Assembly (NCBI GenBank): GCA_900546315.1
Contig: URCP01000001.1
Coordinates: 42,799-106,798, forward strand
Reading direction: 5' to 3'
Source: an uncultured Eubacteriales bacterium
Lineage (GTDB): Bacteria > Bacillota > Clostridia > Oscillospirales > CAG-272
Length of the DNA: 64,000 nt
Shown piece by piece: positions 18,715-27,492 of the stretch. The notes under the pieces were generated by a model that searched no databases, was not told the DNA's origin, and worked only from the letters and a program-made list of their open reading frames with translations. Position numbers and translations under genes: made by a program. Position 1 is the first letter of the stretch. Each line of letters starts with the position of its first letter.

Positions 18715-18743
18715 ATTATACACGTAAAAAGCAGTCATGTCAA
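18715..18743 (-). promoter_or_regulatory. Promoter of binding lipoprotein 2
   Basis: Perfect consensus on the minus strand: TTGACA, 17 bp, TATAAT, 58 bp before the start codon. Confidence 0.8.
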
Positions 18744-18775
18744 TGTCAAAAGTTCAAGAAACCATTGCAAAAAAC

Positions 18776-21271
18776 TCATTTCTCGGTAAAGTTCTCAATA
18801 TCGGATAAACGCGACACTATGTAGCGCTGCGCGTCTATGTCGAACAACGTCATTATGTATGTGCGATCGGTCGACGAACCAATCGCCGTCAGTATGCCGA
18901 TGTCACGACCCGCCCTCGTCGGACGCTTCGCGCTCGTCCCGTCACTCTGAGTCACTGTCTCGAGAAATCCCCTCGACATCAGCCACTTATTTATACGCAC
19001 CGACGTTATCTTCGGTCTTCCCTCGCGTATCTGATAGCAATTCACGCGATCCGCGATCAGGCTCACCGTCACGCAGTCCTCGCCGATCTCGACATCCGGA
19101 AGTCCGCGGTCAGGCTGAACATCATCACTCTCCCGAATCTCCTCCTCGGCAGGCATCCCCGGCGTCTCCGGAATATTGTATCCACCTGCAAATAGCGGAT
19201 CAGCCGGCGGTTCTTCAATATCGACCGGCGGCGGAATCAGTTCAGCCGACGGCTCCATCATGTCGTACTCAATATTGTACGGCATGTCGTTCTCATTGTC
19301 ACGCCCCTCAACCCAGTTGTCATACGCCTCGGAGCCGCTCCTTCCGCCGTCAGGCACAGCCGCCGCGCCATTGCCGTCAAGATACCCGGCGATCTCATCC
19401 TCGAATATCTTTCCGTACTTCGCGAGCTTGACCCCGCCGACCCCGGAAACATCCCTCATCGCGTCGTCCGTGACCGGCTTCTTCATCGCCATGTCCGTCA
19501 GCGTGCTGTCCGGGAACACCACATAAGCCGGTACGTTCTGCTCATCGGCGATCCTCCGTCTGAGCGCGCGGAGCACCTCGAACAGGTCCTTATCATAGCT
19601 GCCCGGAACCGCCTTCGGTTTTTCGGAACCGCGAGAGCGCGTCTCACGGCGTGTCCTTGCGCGGGTTCCGCTTCCGGCGCCATCATTCTCCTTTGCGTCC
19701 TCGGCCTCCGAATTCTCGGTCGTGCGCACCTTTATGTACACTTTATCGCCGCCGTGTATTATCTGTCCGGACTTCTCGCCGAGGGTCAGGCACTGATACT
19801 GATTGTTCGTCTTCTTTATATATCCGCCGACCGTCAGGACATTCACGAGCTCCCGCAGGTCATCCTCGGATCTGTCCTTTATGATACCGAATGTCGTCAG
19901 CGTGTCGAAGCCGAGCTCCCTTATCCGCTTCGTCTTCTTTCCGAGCAGGACGTCAGTGACCATCTTCGCGCCGTACGGAGTCTTCATTCTGGCGATACAG
20001 CAGAGCATCTTGCTCGCCTCGACGCTCATGTCGACCTCCTCGAACTCCGCGTCGCAGTTTCCGCAGTGACCGCAGTCACTGTCGACGCTCTCGCCAAAAT
20101 AGTTCAGTATATACCGTCTCAGGCATTCCGTCGTCGTGCAGTACCTCGCCATCTCGTGCAGACGGCGGAGGTTCTGCTCCTTGATCACATACTCCGTCTG
20201 CTTATCCGGATATTCGACATCATTCGGAGATTCGATAAGCCTCTGATTCGTCAGGATATCCTGCCTTGAGAACAGGAGAATACAGTCGGCGGGGCTGCCG
20301 TCGCGACCCGCTCTCCCCGCCTCCTGATAATAGCTCTCAAGGTCCTTCGGCATATTGTAATGGACGACGAAAGACACGTTCGATTTATCAATGCCCATTC
20401 CGAACGCGTTCGTCGCGACCATCACCTGCACGCGGTCGAAAATGAAGTCGTCCTGATTCTTCCGGCGCTCGTCGTCGGAGAGCCCGGCGTGATAGCGCGA
20501 CGCGCTGATTCCGGCGTCGCATAACTGCTCACACACGGTATCAACATTTGCCCTTGTCGAGCAGTAGACAATACCGCTCCGGTCGGGGCGGTTCTTTATT
20601 ATCCCGAGCAGCTCGGCTGGCTTCGACGCCGGACGCCTAACCTCGAAATACAGATTCTTCCGGTCGAAGCTCGTGACAAGCAGCTCCGGAGAGACGAGAC
20701 CAAGCTTACTTCTGATGTCGTCCCGGACTTTCGGAGTCGCGGTCGCCGTGAACGCGCAGACGACCGGACGCTTCCTGAGGCGGGACAGAAAATCCGGAAT
20801 GCCGGTATAACTCGGTCTGAAATCCTGACCCCACTGCGAGATACAGTGCGCTTCGTCAACACACAGCATCGATATCTCCGTCCCCGCGGCGAAATCTATG
20901 AAATCACGGGAGGTAAGCCGCTCCGGCGCTACATAGATAAGCTTATAAGCGCCGGAGTGAGCCTTCGAGAAGACTGCCGACTGCTGTGCCTCGGTAAGCG
21001 ATGAATTAATATATGCCGCCGGTATGCCGGCCTCGGTCAGGGCTCCGACCTGATCTTTCATAAGCGAGATCAGCGGGGAAACAACTATCGCCGTGCCGTC
21101 CATTATCATCGCCGGTATCTGATAGCATATGGATTTGCCCGCGCCGGTCGGCATGACGCCGAGACAGTCGCGTCCGGACAGAATGCAGTTTATCAGGGTC
21201 TCCTGCCCCTCTCTGAATGAGTCATAGCCGAAGTATCTTTTGAGTATTTCGGCGGGTGTCGGTCTGTTCAA
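18776..21271 (-). CDS. recQ: ATP-dependent DNA helicase RecQ with long C-terminal extension
   Basis: 3'-5' DNA helicase of recombination and repair, 831 residues. Walker A MPTGAGKS (40-47), DEAH box (139-142) and the aromatic-rich loop after it (CISQWGQDFRPSY) are present. The second helicase lobe runs to about 340. A four-cysteine RecQ zinc site (TTTECLRRYIL, then CGHCGNC) follows at about 370-405, then the winged-helix RQC domain, and an HRDC domain at about 565-650. Beyond that there are about 180 residues: an acidic, Pro-rich linker and a C-terminal winged-helix-like module (ITSVRINKWLMSRGFLE). That makes it about 220 residues longer than E. coli RecQ. The start is TTG at 21271, with GAGG 7 nt upstream; no better start is in frame. 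Confidence 0.93.
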   Translation of the reverse strand: MNRPTPAEILKRYFGYDSFREGQETLINCILSGRDCLGVMPTGAGKSICYQIPAMIMDGTAIVVSPLISLMKDQVGALTEAGIPAAYINSSLTEAQQSAVFSKAHSGAYKLIYVAPERLTSRDFIDFAAGTEISMLCVDEAHCISQWGQDFRPSYTGIPDFLSRLRKRPVVCAFTATATPKVRDDIRSKLGLVSPELLVTSFDRKNLYFEVRRPASKPAELLGIIKNRPDRSGIVYCSTRANVDTVCEQLCDAGISASRYHAGLSDDERRKNQDDFIFDRVQVMVATNAFGMGIDKSNVSFVVHYNMPKDLESYYQEAGRAGRDGSPADCILLFSRQDILTNQRLIESPNDVEYPDKQTEYVIKEQNLRRLHEMARYCTTTECLRRYILNYFGESVDSDCGHCGNCDAEFEEVDMSVEASKMLCCIARMKTPYGAKMVTDVLLGKKTKRIRELGFDTLTTFGIIKDRSEDDLRELVNVLTVGGYIKKTNNQYQCLTLGEKSGQIIHGGDKVYIKVRTTENSEAEDAKENDGAGSGTRARTRRETRSRGSEKPKAVPGSYDKDLFEVLRALRRRIADEQNVPAYVVFPDSTLTDMAMKKPVTDDAMRDVSGVGGVKLAKYGKIFEDEIAGYLDGNGAAAVPDGGRSGSEAYDNWVEGRDNENDMPYNIEYDMMEPSAELIPPPVDIEEPPADPLFAGGYNIPETPGMPAEEEIRESDDVQPDRGLPDVEIGEDCVTVSLIADRVNCYQIREGRPKITSVRINKWLMSRGFLETVTQSDGTSAKRPTRAGRDIGILTAIGSSTDRTYIMTLFDIDAQRYIVSRLSDIENFTEK

Positions 21272-21377
21272 TGTCTTACCTCGTCTTTCTTCATCAATTC
21301 CAAAAATTTTTGTACTTTTTTGTCGATTATCGGGAACAAAACTTCACTGGTACGCGTCTAATTGTCTGAACATAAGC

Positions 21378-21467
21378 TAAGGATACACTGAATAAATCGG
21401 GTTTTCGCAGAAAAAAGGATTTATGGGATTTTTTCTGCGAAAACAACCTTAAATCAGTGTTTCCTTA
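21378..21467. repeat. Hairpin-bearing inverted-repeat element, left copy
   Basis: This 90-bp element has terminal inverted repeats of 14 bp with one mismatch (TAAGGATACACTGA at the left end). Inside is a 16-bp perfect hairpin, GTTTTCGCAGAAAAAA with its complement. A closely similar copy lies in inverse orientation at 22602-22690, so the pair brackets the polysaccharide deacetylase gene. This copy sits in the divergent recQ/deacetylase intergenic space, where a terminator would have no obvious use. It resembles a MITE-like or REP-like element. Confidence 0.8.
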
Positions 21468-21501
21468 AATACCGATTCAATCTCCGGGGAGGCGTATCCA
21501 A

Positions 21502-22572
21502 GTGCGTAACAAATTCATTAATTTCATCCTGACCGCTCTGCTTGCCGTGTCGGTCGCGACTCTGCCGTCCTGCTCGTCGCTCGCGGTCGGCGCCGAGGAT
21601 GTGTCCGGTCAGGTGACGGCGGCGGTTATGCCGCAGGACGTGGGCGGTCTGCTCGGCGCCCTCGTCGCCGAAAGATCAGGCTCAACATCCGCCGATGATG
21701 ATACATCTGCTCCGGAGGAAACAACCGGTGAGTCCGCGGATGATTCTGTCGCCGCTGACGACACGGTCACCACGGATAACGACACAGCCGCGGACAGCAC
21801 AACGTCCGATGACGAACCAACAGCCGACGAGACAACCGGTGAGGCTGAGACAACGCCGTCGGAAACCGATGACACGACTGGAACTCAGCCGGAAACCACC
21901 GCCGAGGAACCTGCCCCGAAGACAAAGCAGCCATATAAGTCCGGCGACAAGGTCGTTTACCTGACCTTCGACGACGGCCCGCACAAGAAAAATACCGAGC
22001 GGATACTGAAAATCCTCGACGACTACGGTGTCAAGGCGACATTCTTCGTCATCGGAAACCGTGTCTCCGTCTATCCGGATCAGCTGAAGGCAGTGCGCGA
22101 CGCCGGTCACGCTATAGGGTGCCACTCGTATGATCATGTCTACAAGACTCTCACGACCCCGGACGGCGTGAAGACCGAGATCGCCGACTGGGAATCCGCC
22201 GCGAAGAAGGCGCTCGGCGAAGTTCCTTCCGAAAAGCTCTTCCGCTTTCCCGGCGGCTCGCCGACGAAGGACACCGCGGGCTGCAAGGCGGCTGTCGCGG
22301 AACTCGGGTACACCGGCTACGACTGGAACTGCCTCGACAATGACTGTCTGATACGCAAGTGTCCGAAAGATACAGATGTCGAAGAATGGATGAAGCAGTC
22401 CTTCATCTCAACCTACAAATACGGCTCATCACTCAAGAACGCGCCGCTCATCGTCCTCGCGCACGAAACGTACGACGAGACGGTCGACATACTCGGATGG
22501 ATGATAGAGTATCTGCAAAACGAAGGCTATACCTTCGGCACGCTCGACACGCTTGAGTCGTGGTATTACTGA
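21502..22572 (+). CDS. Secreted polysaccharide deacetylase (NodB domain) lipoprotein
   Basis: Carbohydrate esterase family 4 enzyme of 356 residues, predicted to remove N-acetyl groups from peptidoglycan or another cell-surface glycan. The signal peptide ends at lipobox LPSC (Cys24). A Thr/Asp/Glu-rich low-complexity tether spans about 60-145, then comes the NodB domain. The metal site is visible: TFDDGPH (155-161) with H208 and H212 in HSYDH, followed by RFPGGSPT and DWNCLDND. The start is GTG at 21502, with GGGGAGG upstream; no ATG is in a better position. The gene alone fills the space between two inverted hairpin elements, which suggests it may have moved as a cassette. Confidence 0.9.
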   Translation: MRNKFINFILTALLAVSVATLPSCSSLAVGAEDVSGQVTAAVMPQDVGGLLGALVAERSGSTSADDDTSAPEETTGESADDSVAADDTVTTDNDTAADSTTSDDEPTADETTGEAETTPSETDDTTGTQPETTAEEPAPKTKQPYKSGDKVVYLTFDDGPHKKNTERILKILDDYGVKATFFVIGNRVSVYPDQLKAVRDAGHAIGCHSYDHVYKTLTTPDGVKTEIADWESAAKKALGEVPSEKLFRFPGGSPTKDTAGCKAAVAELGYTGYDWNCLDNDCLIRKCPKDTDVEEWMKQSFISTYKYGSSLKNAPLIVLAHETYDETVDILGWMIEYLQNEGYTFGTLDTLESWYY

Positions 22573-22601
22573 TTGCCAAGCTTTTCCGCCTGCCGGAACA
22601 A

Positions 22602-22690
22602 GGAAAACACTGATCTGAGGTTGTTTTCCCAGAAAAAATCCACAAATTCAAGATTTTTTCTGGGAAAACCCGAATTATTCAGTGCTTTCC
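22602..22690. repeat. Hairpin-bearing inverted-repeat element, right copy
   Basis: This 89-bp element is the reverse-complement relative of 21378-21467. Its terminal repeats are GGAAAACACTGA and TCAGTGCTTTCC. The inner stem is GTTTTCCCAGAAAAAA with a perfect complement. Relative to the left copy one stem base pair has changed from G-C to C-G on both sides, so pairing is conserved. It begins 30 bp after the deacetylase stop and could also act as a terminator between this gene and the convergent phosphatase gene. Confidence 0.8.
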
Positions 22691-22729
22691 AAGTTTCCGG
22701 CGGGCGTTTTTTCTGTCCGTCGGAAGCGC

Positions 22730-23560
22730 TCATATCCCGAGCGCGCCGCGCAGGAACCTCGCGACACCGTCCTCGCCGTTCGCGCCGATCACCCCGTCGG
22801 CCGCGCTGACGACCTCCGGGACCGCGTTCGCGACGGCGTACCGCTCATCCGCGGCGCGGAACATATCGAGATCATTCTCCGCGTCGCCGAACACTACTGT
22901 TCTTTCGCACCCGAGCAGCTCCGCGAGCTTCTTCATCGCGCTCGCCTTTGACGCCCCCTCGGGCAGGAGCTCGAGCCACATATCGCCGGTATAATAGTCC
23001 GGATGGTTCAGCACAGTGACCCCGCGGCGCGCCGATATCTCAGCCGCCGCCGCGGAGAGCCGCCCGGCGTCGCCTATACAGGCTATATAGAAAGCGTCTC
23101 CCGACCACAGCTCGTCGTCAGACGCCGCCGGGCGGTTTCTGGGATCAATCCCTCTCGAATCGATAAATGCTCTCTCCTCCGGCGTTATCCTGTCCGGCAG
23201 ATATGAGAAATACTCATCCGCTCCGTCGAGCGTATAGACTATCGCCGGTATTCCGTATCTGTCAAGGACGCCGCGCAGATACTCCGCGTCCTCCCGCCCG
23301 AAGAGATTCTTCAGGACAAAGCTGCCGTCCTTCTTCTGGATGAAAGCGCCGTTGTGAAGTATCATCGGGAGCCCGCCCGGGGCGTCTCCGACCACCTTCA
23401 TCGCGGTGACATACGACCTCGCGGTCGCGAACGCCAGCCTGACGCCCCCGGCGACAAGCCTGTCAAGCGTCTCAAGCGTGTAAGCGCTCAGCCTCCCGTC
23501 CGGAGCGAGAAGCGTTCCGTCAAGATCCGAGACAAACAGCGTTTTTCCGATATCATACAT
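22730..23560 (-). CDS. Cof-type HAD-family phosphatase
   Basis: Haloacid-dehalogenase phosphatase of the Cof/YbiV class, 276 residues, probably acting on a sugar phosphate or phosphorylated cofactor. Motif I is DLDGTLL (nucleophile and acid/base Asp), motif II is the Thr in FATAR, motif III is the Lys in EGASKASAMKKL, and motif IV is GDAENDLDMF. The C2-type cap lies between motifs II and III. I took ATG 23560 as the start; AAAGGA is 14 nt upstream, a little far. An upstream in-frame ATG (23590) would overlap the stop of the preceding gene. It is probably co-transcribed with the histidine phosphatase 29 bp upstream. Confidence 0.87.
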   Translation of the reverse strand: MYDIGKTLFVSDLDGTLLAPDGRLSAYTLETLDRLVAGGVRLAFATARSYVTAMKVVGDAPGGLPMILHNGAFIQKKDGSFVLKNLFGREDAEYLRGVLDRYGIPAIVYTLDGADEYFSYLPDRITPEERAFIDSRGIDPRNRPAASDDELWSGDAFYIACIGDAGRLSAAAAEISARRGVTVLNHPDYYTGDMWLELLPEGASKASAMKKLAELLGCERTVVFGDAENDLDMFRAADERYAVANAVPEVVSAADGVIGANGEDGVARFLRGALGI

Positions 23561-23589
23561 TCTGCCGTGACCATTCCTTTCAGCATACA

Positions 23590-24231
23590 TCAGACATTTG
23601 GCGGCAGATCGGTCTCGACGCCGGAGAGATAGCTGTTCTCCGAGACCTTTATGACCTCGACCGTGTGCTTTCCGGCGTCGTACACCGCGGTCGTCGCCGA
23701 CGCGTTGCTGACCCACTTCGGGCCGTCGGGGAGCGCGCCCATATTCACCCATTCACGCAGAAGCATCCTTATCGGCGTCGCGTGGGTCGCGACAAGAACG
23801 GTTTTACCATCGCACAGCGCGGCGAGACGCCAGACCTCTTTCGTGACCCGCTCCGCGAGCTCGCGGACGCTCTCACCGCCGGTCGGGCGCGCGTTCATTA
23901 TATCGTTCTGCCACACGCCGAAGTCCGCGCCGTATATCTCCTCGATTTTTGAAAACTCCTCATTCTCCCACTTTCCTGCGCTTATCTCGCGCAGGGCTTT
24001 GTCCGGCACCGGAATTATGCCGTGCGGCTCCGCGATAATTTTTCCGGTCTCATACGCCCTCGAGAGGTCGCTCGCGAACACCTCGTCTATCCGCTCGTCC
24101 CTTAAAAACTCCGCCGCGCGCTCCGCCTGATGTCTGCCGAGATCGGTCAGCGCGCCGTCGTACTGACCGAGAAAGCGCCCGGTCAGGTTCCCGACACTCT
24201 GCCCGTGCCGCACGAAAATGAATCTTGTCAT
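23590..24231 (-). CDS. Histidine phosphatase family protein (GpmB/CobC-like)
   Basis: Phosphoglycerate-mutase-fold phosphatase of 213 residues. The phosphohistidine motif is FVRHGQS near the N-terminus, the second arginine is in SDLSRAYET, the acid/base glutamate is in LREISAGKWE, and the second histidine is in VATHATPIR. The family includes broad-specificity phosphatases, alpha-ribazole phosphatase and mutases, and the sequence does not tell which. The ATG at 24231 has AAAGGA 10 nt upstream. It forms a two-gene unit with the HAD phosphatase. Confidence 0.88.
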   Translation of the reverse strand: MTRFIFVRHGQSVGNLTGRFLGQYDGALTDLGRHQAERAAEFLRDERIDEVFASDLSRAYETGKIIAEPHGIIPVPDKALREISAGKWENEEFSKIEEIYGADFGVWQNDIMNARPTGGESVRELAERVTKEVWRLAALCDGKTVLVATHATPIRMLLREWVNMGALPDGPKWVSNASATTAVYDAGKHTVEVIKVSENSYLSGVETDLPPNV

Positions 24232-24367
24232 ACAGAAAATTTCCTTTCCGCCGTCGATCACGGCTCTTCAATTAAATTATACAACTTTTCGTTCGATATG
24301 TCAAGGGTATCAGAACCGATGTGCGGCGCCAATTTGTAAACATATTGAGAATATTGCGTAATATCTA

Positions 24368-24398
24368 TTGACCTTCCCCCTGCTGGAAGGTTTAATAT
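24368..24398 (+). promoter_or_regulatory. MerR-type promoter with operator dyad
   Basis: -35 TTGACC and -10 TAATAT are separated by 19 bp, longer than the usual 17, with the perfect dyad ACCTTCC-N7-GGAAGGT (24371-24391) filling the spacer. This is the hallmark of promoters that MerR-family activators untwist. It drives the MerR-kinase fusion and the GH32-like gene coupled to it. Confidence 0.85.
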
Positions 24399-24436
24399 AT
24401 ATGTATATATGACAAGCGGAAGGAAAATACACAGTA

Positions 24437-26194
24437 ATGAAAATCAAAGAAGCGGAAAAGGCGACCGGTCTGACCTCAAAGACGATCAGATACTACGAGA
24501 GCCGGGGGCTTGTCGACGTGACAAGGCAGGACAACTCCTACCGCGACTACACCGACACAGATATCGCGCTGCTGAAACAGATAAAAACCCTTCGGAACCT
24601 CGGCGTCGCCATAGCCGACATAAAGCTCTGGCGGGACGGCGTCGTCGGTCTGAGAGAGCTCGTCTCGAAGCGCCGCTCCGAGCTCGAGTCGGACTCAAAG
24701 CTCGGAAACGAACAGCGCCTGGTCTGCGACTCAATACTCGACCGCCGCGTATCCATCGACGATCTAGGCTCCGGGGCGGCTGAATACACCGAAAGCCAAT
24801 CCGAATACACAGGCGGAGGAAAGCTCGCCCTCGGCGTCGATATCGGGACAACGTCGGTCTCGGCGCAGATTGTGTCGCTCGCGACCGGAGAGGAAATACA
24901 CACATACAATTTCGACCACGAAGCGGCGATAGATATTGACGGCTTCCCCGACGCATTCGCGGAGGACGCGGAGATGCTCGTCGGAAGGGTCGCGGGACTC
25001 GTCAAAAGCGCTCTCGGGGCGTATCCGGACATTGTCTCGGTCGGCTTCTCCGGCGCCATGCACGGCATCGTGTGCCTCGACGAGCGGATGAACATAATAT
25101 CGCCGCTGTACACGTGGCAGAACGGCTTCGGGGAACGGGACAACGGACACGGCGGGACAATCTGCGATGAGCTGAGGGATATGACCGGAGTGAGAGTTCC
25201 CACCGGATACGGCATTGTCACGCTGTACGCTCTCGGAAAGCTCGGGCTTCTCCCGGAGGAAACCTCGATGATCGCGACGATCGCCGACACCGCCGTTCTG
25301 AAGCTCTGCGGACTCACGGAGCCGGTGATACACCCGACAATGGCGGCGTCGCTCGGATTCTGGGATATCGACCAAGGGAAATTCCTGCCGTGCGCCGCGA
25401 AAATCACCGGGAAGATCAGGCTCCCGCGCGTCTCCGGCGACTATGAGGTAATCGGACAGATAAGCGCCGGCGGGAAGAAGATACCGGTCTCCTCAGCTGT
25501 CGGCGACAATCAGGCGGGAGTCTTCGGCTCGCTGCGCGATGAGGACACGCTTCTCGTGAACGTCGGGACGAGCGGTCAGGTGAGCCTTGTCGGCGGTGTC
25601 GGCGACGGAGAGTACAGACCGTATTTTGGCGGGAAGAAGCTGCTCTCCGGCTCGATACTCTGCGGCGGGCGGGCATACGCGGCGCTCGCCGACCTCGTCT
25701 CGGAGACAGTGTCGGCGTTCATGGCAAAGCCGCCGCGGCGGGAGATCTACGCCCTGCTCAACCGGCTCGCCGAAAATTCGACGTCCGACCCGCTCACAAT
25801 CTCGACGAGATTCTGCGGAACACGCTCGGATCCATCGCTCCGGGGCTCGATCAGCGGTCTCAGTCTCAGCTCATTTGACCTTGCACACCTTGCGGACGGA
25901 ATTCTCCGCGGAATTATCGAGGAGCTTCACACGATGTCGCTCGGAATGACAGAACCCGACAGACAATACGGAGTCGTCGTGTCCGGCAACGCGATGCGGC
26001 GCTGCGCTCCGCTCAGACGTCTCTGCGCCGAGGCGTTCGGGAGCGATCCGATGACACCCGCGCACATCGAGGAATCGGCGTTCGGAGCCGCGCTTCACTC
26101 GGCGATAAGCGCCGGGGAGATCACACGTGAGGAATCTCTCCGGCTCATAAAATACACAGAAGATAAACATACCGAAAGGAATGAAAGCATATGA
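24437..26194 (+). CDS. MerR DNA-binding domain fused to an FGGY-family sugar kinase
   Basis: Protein of 585 residues with two parts. Residues 1-110 are a MerR winged helix-turn-helix (MKIKEAEKATGLTSKTIRYYESRGL) plus its helical extension. Residues 130-570 are an FGGY carbohydrate kinase, closest in look to sedoheptulokinases. The phosphate loop GVDIGTTSVSAQIV is at 133-146, GAMHGIVCLD at 206-215, the catalytic-base Asp at 357 in GDNQAG, the second phosphate loop VNVGTSG at 375, and the C-terminal SGNAMRRC segment follows. Catalytic residues look intact, so it may both bind DNA and phosphorylate or sense a sugar. Its promoter is of MerR type, pointing to autoregulation. Its stop overlaps the next ATG (ATGA), so it is coupled to a GH32-like gene. 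The ATG has AAGGA about 12 nt upstream. Confidence 0.9.
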   Translation: MKIKEAEKATGLTSKTIRYYESRGLVDVTRQDNSYRDYTDTDIALLKQIKTLRNLGVAIADIKLWRDGVVGLRELVSKRRSELESDSKLGNEQRLVCDSILDRRVSIDDLGSGAAEYTESQSEYTGGGKLALGVDIGTTSVSAQIVSLATGEEIHTYNFDHEAAIDIDGFPDAFAEDAEMLVGRVAGLVKSALGAYPDIVSVGFSGAMHGIVCLDERMNIISPLYTWQNGFGERDNGHGGTICDELRDMTGVRVPTGYGIVTLYALGKLGLLPEETSMIATIADTAVLKLCGLTEPVIHPTMAASLGFWDIDQGKFLPCAAKITGKIRLPRVSGDYEVIGQISAGGKKIPVSSAVGDNQAGVFGSLRDEDTLLVNVGTSGQVSLVGGVGDGEYRPYFGGKKLLSGSILCGGRAYAALADLVSETVSAFMAKPPRREIYALLNRLAENSTSDPLTISTRFCGTRSDPSLRGSISGLSLSSFDLAHLADGILRGIIEELHTMSLGMTEPDRQYGVVVSGNAMRRCAPLRRLCAEAFGSDPMTPAHIEESAFGAALHSAISAGEITREESLRLIKYTEDKHTERNESI

Positions 26195-27441
26195 ACACAG
26201 CACTTCTCACCTTCACCGTAAACCCCAGTAGAGCCGCGCTCGCGTCAAACGGACAGACCGCCGCCGAAATATCGTTTGAGGATGGAAAACTCTCCGTAAA
26301 TCTCTTCTACGACGTCCGGAAAGATCCTCTCAGAATGGAAGCTCCGGCGTCAAACGGCGACAGCGCCCGGATAGAGCTTCTCCCGTACCGCGTCTCGCTC
26401 TTTATCCGTGACAAGCTCGCGGACGAGAACTGGCCGATCGGGAACCTGCCCCTTGACGGCGCGGCGTCGGACGGCGACATGAAAATCACCGTCTCTACGC
26501 TGCCGGAAAATACAGACGCTCCGGCGATTCTCCGTTCCGGGCTTGATTTTCCGGAAATCCGGATGCCGAGAGTAAATATTGGCGACTGTATGCCCTTCTC
26601 TTACGGCGACGACGGACGTTATCACCTCTTCTGGCTGTATGACCGCCACCACCATTGCAGCAAGTGGGGACTCGGCGCGCACCAGTGGGCACACGCCTCA
26701 ACTACCGATTTCAGGCACTGGGACGAGCACCAGATGGCGATACCGATAACCGATCAGATCGAGGGTTCAATCTGCACCGGCTCGACGATACGCAACGCCG
26801 ACGGTGCTGTCGAAAAATTCTCGTCATGGTACGCCGTCAGAATGTCCGACGGCTCCCCGGCGCGCATGACACGCTCCGCGTCCGACGACTGCATTCACTG
26901 GCACAAGACCGGAGAATTCTTCACCCTTCCCGACCGCTACCACGGTCCCAGCGCGCGCGACCCGAAGGCTGTCTATGACGGAGGGAAATACCACCTTCTC
27001 ATCACCACGAGCCTTACAGAGACCGGTGAGGGCTGTCTCGCGCACCTCGTGAGCGATCACAGCGATATGCGCGACTTCACCGACCTCGGACCGGTACTGC
27101 GAACAAAGCTGAGCACCCGCCCGGACGGCTCAACTTACTATGAACAGCCCGAATGCCCGGACTGGTTCGCGATGGGCGACTACCATTACCTCGTCTGGTC
27201 GGAAGGCGGACGCGCGAGATACGCCTTCGCGAAGACGCCGTTCGGTGACGAGGGATGGACAATTCCGGACGACAACATCATCGACTGCGGAAACGTCCCG
27301 AAATCCGCCCTCTGCCCGTGGAACGGCGAGCGCGTATTCATCGGCTTTGTCCCGGAGGGAGGCTACGCCGGAAGCGCCGTCGCCGCGCGGACGATACAGG
27401 CGCCTGACGGAACTCTAAGATTCGAAAAATTCACGCTCTGA
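26191..27441 (+). CDS. GH32-like five-bladed beta-propeller glycosidase
   Basis: Cytosolic protein of 416 residues with the GH32 (fructosidase/invertase) motif set in modified form. GDCMPFSYGDDGRYHLFWLYD occupies the place of the usual NDPNG nucleophile block and keeps the Asp. ARDPKA matches the RDP motif, and QPECPDW matches the EC motif that holds the acid/base glutamate. An N-terminal beta-sandwich of about 120 residues precedes the propeller; there is no signal peptide. It is translationally coupled (ATGA) to the MerR-sugar kinase, so the freed sugar is probably that kinase's substrate. Fructan or sucrose specificity is not certain because the nucleophile block has diverged. Confidence 0.72.
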   Translation: MNTALLTFTVNPSRAALASNGQTAAEISFEDGKLSVNLFYDVRKDPLRMEAPASNGDSARIELLPYRVSLFIRDKLADENWPIGNLPLDGAASDGDMKITVSTLPENTDAPAILRSGLDFPEIRMPRVNIGDCMPFSYGDDGRYHLFWLYDRHHHCSKWGLGAHQWAHASTTDFRHWDEHQMAIPITDQIEGSICTGSTIRNADGAVEKFSSWYAVRMSDGSPARMTRSASDDCIHWHKTGEFFTLPDRYHGPSARDPKAVYDGGKYHLLITTSLTETGEGCLAHLVSDHSDMRDFTDLGPVLRTKLSTRPDGSTYYEQPECPDWFAMGDYHYLVWSEGGRARYAFAKTPFGDEGWTIPDDNIIDCGNVPKSALCPWNGERVFIGFVPEGGYAGSAVAARTIQAPDGTLRFEKFTL

Positions 27442-27446
27442 TATGT

Positions 27447-27490
27447 AGCAGACAGCCTGCCGCAGATAATTCCGCGGCAGGCTGTCTGCT
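27447..27490. terminator. Bidirectional hairpin between convergent genes
   Basis: Perfect 17-bp stem (AGCAGACAGCCTGCCGC with its complement) around a 10-nt loop, between the GH32-like stop and the dehydrogenase stop. There is no clear T run on either side. Confidence 0.65.
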
Positions 27491-27492
27491 GT

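Noticed and set aside
18715..18780. Promoter assigned to recQ
   Set aside because: The TTGACA/TATAAT pair on the minus strand lies downstream of the recQ stop and points at lipoprotein 2.
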